Assembly: GCF_014207135.1 (NCBI RefSeq)
Contig: NZ_JACHCC010000016.1
Coordinates: forward strand, 1-64,000
Source of the DNA: Pedobacter cryoconitis
GTDB taxonomy: Bacteria; Bacteroidota; Bacteroidia; Sphingobacteriales; Sphingobacteriaceae
DNA length: 64,000 nt
Reading direction: 5' to 3'
Below the pieces are notes generated by a model. That model saw only the letters and a list, made by a program, of their open reading frames with translations. It had not been told where the DNA came from and did not search any database. The position numbers and the translations under genes were made by a program. Shown in pieces: positions 59,929 through 64,000 of this stretch (its first letter is position 1; each line of letters opens with the position of its first letter).

Positions 59929-60534
59929 TTATTTTCCTGGCAGCGTGATCCCAGGGAATTTATATTGTCCGAATTTGTTGAGCAAATCCATCCTTTTTGT
60001 CTTTAAATTAGTCATGAAATTAATAATGTCATCACCATAGGCTCTGGTACTTATTCCAAACAGGAGTACCGCTTTTTGTCCGTTCTTACCAGTTATTGTT
60101 TGATAACGATAGATATTCCGTTCAATAATAGTGACTGTTTTTCCATCTGCAGAACTTGCCGACAGCATAAAATCAAGCATTGGTTCTCCATCTTTCTCTA
60201 ATAGCTGATAATTGATAATAGGATTGGTTTCTTTTGCTTTCTTTAACTCCAGTACCTTCTTTCTGACCAGGTCTTGTATGGTTACCTCTCCGATAATTAA
60301 ATCAGTAAGGAGCATACTTTTGTACCTGTCGGAATTATCTCCTTTGGTCAGGTATTCTTGTTTATAAAAGTTAGCTGCAGGGTGCGAAGACCAGGATAAG
60401 CTATAAGAAGCACTATTAAAGACAATAGGGCTTTTCACATTCAGGTAGTTAACAGGTGCAGGTGTCTGACCATAGGCCGTTGTAGCTACTAAAATGAATG
60501 CGATAATGGAGGGTAAAAAGCGTGTTGATTTCAT
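59929..60534 (-). CDS. Secreted hypothetical protein
   Basis: The 201-residue protein has a signal peptide (LPSIIAFILVATTAYGQTP, cleaved around AYG), then a mixed fold with VNYLNVKSPIVFNSASYSLSW and repeated strands. It has no cysteines at the mature N-terminus, so it should be periplasmic or exported rather than a lipoprotein. No catalytic motif is seen and the family is not recognised. It is followed by the membrane protein gene at 58888-59889. Confidence 0.55.
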   Translation of the reverse strand: MKSTRFLPSIIAFILVATTAYGQTPAPVNYLNVKSPIVFNSASYSLSWSSHPAANFYKQEYLTKGDNSDRYKSMLLTDLIIGEVTIQDLVRKKVLELKKAKETNPIINYQLLEKDGEPMLDFMLSASSADGKTVTIIERNIYRYQTITGKNGQKAVLLFGISTRAYGDDIINFMTNLKTKRMDLLNKFGQYKFPGITLPGK

Positions 60535-60584
60535 CGTTTAATTAATTTCAAATCGTTGAGATTTAAATTCTCAGCAAAAGAAAT

Positions 60585-60617
60585 GCCGCTTTCGCAAAAT
60601 TGTTTGCGTAAAGCGGC
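60585..60617 (-). terminator. Terminator of the OsmC-family gene
   Basis: GCCGCTTTACGCAAA and its near complement TTTGCGAAAGCGGC form a 14-bp stem with a short loop about 30 bases after the OsmC stop on the minus strand. Confidence 0.75.
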
Positions 60618-60647
60618 AAATTTAAAATTCATAGGGTTATATCCGGA

Positions 60648-61067
60648 TTATATAGCTGTTACTCTGGTCTCAATATTACCACGGGTAGCTTTAGAATAAG
60701 GACATGCCCGGTGAGCTTTATCAGCCAGTTTCTGGGCTTCCTCATGATTCAGTCCTGGAATGTGTACATCCAGTTCGGCAGACAATACATAAGCATTTCC
60801 ATCCTGATTAAAGGAGACCTGTACATTAACTGTGGCATCCCCAACTTCTATTCCTTCATTTTTAGCAACCGCGTGTAATGCACCCAGATAACAAGGTCCC
60901 CAGGCCGCTGCAAATAATTGTTCCGGGTTAGTTGCACCACCCTGGCCACCCATTTCCTTAGGTGTCCTGACATCGAATTCGATAGTGCCGTCGCTTGATT
61001 TGATGTGCCCGTCCCGGCCGTCCCTGGCCAATACTGAAGCTGTATATAGTTTTTCCATGTTTTGCAA
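60648..61067 (-). CDS. Ohr/OsmC-family peroxiredoxin
   Basis: The 139-residue protein belongs to the Ohr branch: GGQGGATNPEQLFAAAWGPCYLGAL carries the first redox cysteine in GPCY, and AHRACPYSKATRGN the second. It would detoxify organic hydroperoxides in the cytoplasm. The start MQNMEKLYTASVLARDGRDG is typical. In many bacteria Ohr genes sit with an OhrR regulator, but none is adjacent here. It is a single gene with its own terminator. Confidence 0.92.
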   Translation of the reverse strand: MQNMEKLYTASVLARDGRDGHIKSSDGTIEFDVRTPKEMGGQGGATNPEQLFAAAWGPCYLGALHAVAKNEGIEVGDATVNVQVSFNQDGNAYVLSAELDVHIPGLNHEEAQKLADKAHRACPYSKATRGNIETRVTAI

Positions 61068-61105
61068 TCTTAGTTCAATAATAACAAAACGAACGACCTT
61101 AAGTT

Positions 61106-63268
61106 TTAGATTTTAATTTTTTCGCATAACTTAAAGATATCATAAGCGACCTTTTGGATCATATCATATTGCTCAATAATCATCATATCATTTTCAGGAA
61201 TAGATTTCTGATCATCCTGTAAACTTTTGATCAGTGGAACATTACTTTGTTCCTGCTCATTTTTGATCAGGTACTCTGAAGATAAGTTCAGGAGATATAA
61301 AGTATTATTCACTATTGGCTTTAACTCCTCCGGATTTGAAAGCGTAAAGGAATGCTCCTTATAATATAAAGACAAGGTGGCGATATAAGAAGACAGCAAA
61401 TGATTCAGCGCTGTAAACTGATGCATTTCAGTCATCATCCGTTGTTTGCTCTTAGGCTCAGAGAACATCTTCTGAAATAAAGAGGAAAGGTTTGCTGAAG
61501 TTACATAGACCTCTTTTCTGGCTACTCGGTAATTCGTCAGGTTGTGTTCGGTTTCAAAATACAATAAGGTAACCTGATTAAAATAATCCATATTCGCCCT
61601 GATGGTGTTCAGCATGGCTTCCTTAATATTTTTATTCTCCCAGTTTGGAAATAAAGTATAGCTGCCTAATAAGGCAATCCCCGAACCAATCAAAGTGTCA
61701 AAAATCCGTTCCCTGGCTATTGACAGGTTACCCATACCCAGGAAATCAAATAAGACCAGAATATATGGTGTCATAAACAATACGCTCACGACATAGTTCT
61801 TTCGCTGGAAACTATAAGTTCCGATCATACAAAACAGCAGGATGAAAAACAAAGTATGTTTGTCATGGATATAGACCAGTATCCCCATCCCAATAAATGC
61901 ACCGATCACTGTACCAATCAGACGTTCATAATTTCGCTGTTTGGTTAAACTAAAGGCGGGTTTGGAAATAACCAATACAGTTAACAGGATCCAGTAACTA
62001 TGCGAAGAGTCGAGGAACCTGGCAACCAGGTAACCAATCAGCATGGCAATAGCCACACGCATAGAGTGTCTGAAAGTTGAAGAACTGAGTGTCAGGTTGT
62101 CAAAAAATAATTTAACGTCAAATTTCTGCCTGGTAATAAAGCGCTCAGTATCCACAGCACTGCTGTTTTTCAGGTTCTTTTTCTCCTTTTTATTGAAATA
62201 GCCATTGATTGTTTTAACCCTGGCTGATATATTTTCAATATTGACCTCGATATTTTTCAGGGCGATTAATCCAAGCGTATTATACTTCCCATCCTTGTTT
62301 TCTTTTTCCAGCGTGAGGATCTCTTCCTTCAATAGCTTCACATCCTCGGTCAGTACTACCGGAGGACGGGGCGTGCCACCAGTTTTCAGGGCAAAAGCAA
62401 TTTCATCCAGTTCCCAGGCAATCCTGTTGATCACCTGCTCATAGCGGGATAGTATCCCGGCCTGGTCAAACTGATCATGCAACTGATTATAGTTATAATA
62501 GGTAGACATGACCTGTTCGTACAAGTCAACCATATCCACAAAGACTAGTAATAAAAAGCGGCCTTCAGGAGTAGATTCCCTGACAATTTCACGCGTTTTG
62601 AACAGTACTTCCCTTACAGCATCTTGTTTTTCATGAACACCAACCTGGAGTTGCAGTAACTCGGCATAATTTTCATCATAATTTATATTTTCATGATAGA
62701 ATTTTGCTTTAGCCCGCAGAAATTCACTCACTTCATGGATAGAGTCACTTAAAGTTTGCTGAACAAGCCTGTAGGGTCTTAACCGGTAAAAGAAATAACT
62801 TAAAGAGAAGTACCAGATGCTCCCCGTGAATACCAGTAGAGAATAGATCAGTACGTCTTTCCATGGACGGACATCGTCAATACTCAATACCATAATCAAT
62901 AGCGTTGCAGTACCGACCAAAGCGGCTCTGGTACCGTAAAGAAAAAACATAGAGAACAGAAAACTACAAACTACCAGTAGTGTTCCTATAAAATAAGGGC
63001 TCTTATTTGTCAGGCCTACAATAACCGATAGTACGGTGATGAGTACCGTGGTAACCAGCATTGCATTTCTCCGGTGAACAATCGGCCCGGGAGTATCTAC
63101 CACACTAACGCATAAGGCACCTAATGATAAAGTCATTCCGTACTTCAACATCCCGAACTGAGCTAAAATCAAAGAGGGGAGCAGTACACCAAAAGTGATG
63201 CGCAGCCCATCTGCAAAATAGGTACTCAGTAAAAAATCATGGATGCTTCTTATTGGACGATTAAACAT
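61106..63268 (-). CDS. FUSC/YccS-family integral membrane protein
   Basis: The 720-residue protein has two clusters of membrane helices (about residues 25-165 and 400-545), each followed by a helical cytosolic domain. The layout matches YccS/YhfK or aromatic-acid exporter (AaeB)-like proteins with the FUSC domain. Segments such as HSMRVAIAMLIGYLVARFLDS and PDNGIRA-like ERIFDTLIGSGIALLGSY are typical. Members export small aromatic or organic acids; the substrate here is unknown. The gene is complete and separate from neighbours by 38 to 63 bases. Confidence 0.85.
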   Translation of the reverse strand: MFNRPIRSIHDFLLSTYFADGLRITFGVLLPSLILAQFGMLKYGMTLSLGALCVSVVDTPGPIVHRRNAMLVTTVLITVLSVIVGLTNKSPYFIGTLLVVCSFLFSMFFLYGTRAALVGTATLLIMVLSIDDVRPWKDVLIYSLLVFTGSIWYFSLSYFFYRLRPYRLVQQTLSDSIHEVSEFLRAKAKFYHENINYDENYAELLQLQVGVHEKQDAVREVLFKTREIVRESTPEGRFLLLVFVDMVDLYEQVMSTYYNYNQLHDQFDQAGILSRYEQVINRIAWELDEIAFALKTGGTPRPPVVLTEDVKLLKEEILTLEKENKDGKYNTLGLIALKNIEVNIENISARVKTINGYFNKKEKKNLKNSSAVDTERFITRQKFDVKLFFDNLTLSSSTFRHSMRVAIAMLIGYLVARFLDSSHSYWILLTVLVISKPAFSLTKQRNYERLIGTVIGAFIGMGILVYIHDKHTLFFILLFCMIGTYSFQRKNYVVSVLFMTPYILVLFDFLGMGNLSIARERIFDTLIGSGIALLGSYTLFPNWENKNIKEAMLNTIRANMDYFNQVTLLYFETEHNLTNYRVARKEVYVTSANLSSLFQKMFSEPKSKQRMMTEMHQFTALNHLLSSYIATLSLYYKEHSFTLSNPEELKPIVNNTLYLLNLSSEYLIKNEQEQSNVPLIKSLQDDQKSIPENDMMIIEQYDMIQKVAYDIFKLCEKIKI

Positions 63269-63331
63269 AGTTGATTTAAAATCCTAATTTATCAATAATC
63301 TGACCGAAACAATCTATTTCCTGAAACAAGA

Positions 63332-64000
63332 CTAGGAATGATGTTTTTTTAATGCTGCTGAACATATAAACAAGCCAATCAGAGTCAGGATCGCTGCCAG
63401 TATAAACGGTGCACCCGGAAAATAAACTGTATGATGCGGATTGGTAAAATAAGCAAAAAGATTAGTCATCAGTAAAGGACCAATGATTGCTGCAGCGCTC
63501 ATCAAACCAGCTGTAACTCCCTGTATCTCACCCTGTGCATTGGCCTCAACATTATTGGAAATTATTCCCTGCATGGCCGGGCCAAAGATACCCGCCAGGC
63601 CATAGGGGAGCATAAAAGCAAACATCATCCAGCCTTGCGTTGCAAAAGCAAAAAGTACAAATCCGATGATGTATAGAATCAAACCATAATAAACAGCTTT
63701 TACCTGTCCGATTTTAGGAATGATTACCCTGATTAACCCGCCCTGTACTATTCCCACTACAATACCGACAAAACCCAGTGAATAACCAACCCAGGCTTCA
63801 TTCCAGTGAAATTTTTCCATCGTATAGTAAGTCCAGCTGGATTGAACCGCGTGTCCTGAAATATATAATAAAAATAAAGCTGCTAACAGCCCTATCAGGG
63901 CCGGGTATTTTTTGATATGCAGTAAAGAACCTATCGGATTTGCCCGTTTCCAGTCAAAACTACGTCTGTTTTCCAATGCCAGTGATTCAGGCAGGATGAA
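63332..64000 (-). CDS. C-terminal part of an MFS transporter (TCR/Tet type), cut by the window edge
   Basis: The frame stays open to the last base of the window, so only the final 222 codons are here. The stretch LPESLALENRRSFDWKRANPIGS is the central loop of TCR/Tet-type drug:H+ antiporters, quoted here only as LALENRRSFDWKRANP. It is followed by helices 7-12 including YGLAGIFGPAMQGIISNNV and GVTAGLMSAAAIIGPLL. It would export a drug or metabolite against protons. The 5' half must lie beyond base 64000, so the TTG at 63976 is not a start. Confidence 0.85.
   Translation of the reverse strand, partial: FILPESLALENRRSFDWKRANPIGSLLHIKKYPALIGLLAALFLLYISGHAVQSSWTYYTMEKFHWNEAWVGYSLGFVGIVVGIVQGGLIRVIIPKIGQVKAVYYGLILYIIGFVLFAFATQGWMMFAFMLPYGLAGIFGPAMQGIISNNVEANAQGEIQGVTAGLMSAAAIIGPLLMTNLFAYFTNPHHTVYFPGAPFILAAILTLIGLFICSAALKKHHS

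Overview
The window looks like a chromosomal segment of a Bacteroidota bacterium of the Sphingobacteriaceae type, most like Pedobacter. The evidence is the gene content (OPT transporter, MGH1-like glycosidase, DUF6266-like proteins, a short RpoD-like sigma factor, Mqo, a small SRP RNA), the near absence of Shine-Dalgarno sites, promoters of the TTTG-N18..20-TAnnTTTG kind, and a low G+C content. This placement is inferred from family recognition, not from a marker-gene comparison.

Bases 1 to about 14,900 are accessory DNA. The left end (438-3190) carries two DUF6266-like proteins around a compact cassette: a three-helix holin-like protein, a cysteine/histidine amidohydrolase-fold peptidoglycan hydrolase, and a lipoprotein with a C-terminal membrane helix, the layout of a one-protein (unimolecular) spanin. 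Next comes the most striking locus: a membrane zinc-ribbon protein (3415-4224), a complete Cas13b effector with both HEPN R-X4-H motifs (4344-7745), and a CRISPR array of 20 repeats and 19 spacers (7856-9142). Together they form a type VI-B RNA-targeting CRISPR system with no cas1, cas2, csx27 or csx28 visible here. A four-gene minus-strand operon (9205-11991) follows, made of secreted, membrane and lipoprotein genes, one with an HExxH metallopeptidase motif. After that lie a decayed nucleotidyltransferase, a degenerate copy of a tRNA 3' end with its terminator, a patatin-like phospholipase and a Crp/Fnr-type regulator. The zone ends at an intact tRNA-Lys (14949-15021).

From 15 kb to 64 kb the window is dense housekeeping sequence: OPT and MATE transporters, a GmhB-like phosphatase, a transaldolase-like aldolase, SRP RNA, gltB-gltD (ammonia assimilation), galK and galM (galactose), a small redox cluster, a PAP2 phosphatase, a TonB-dependent receptor, pirin with a degenerate receiver domain, a large GH63-like glycosidase, proB-proA (proline synthesis), mqo, a lipid A-type acyltransferase, an Lrp regulator, an RpoD-like sigma factor, a ribD-EamA-YigZ-udp-Bcr operon, prmC, xerD, aroQ, a glycosyltransferase, WbqC, corA and mgtE, an OsmC protein, an FUSC protein and the C-terminal part of an MFS transporter cut by the window edge.

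In the VI-B locus, array and effector read in the same direction. The array ends at a hairpin shared with the facing operon, and repeat decay increases away from cas13b, so the leader is probably on the cas13b side. The membrane protein just upstream of cas13b is the best candidate for an undescribed accessory component.
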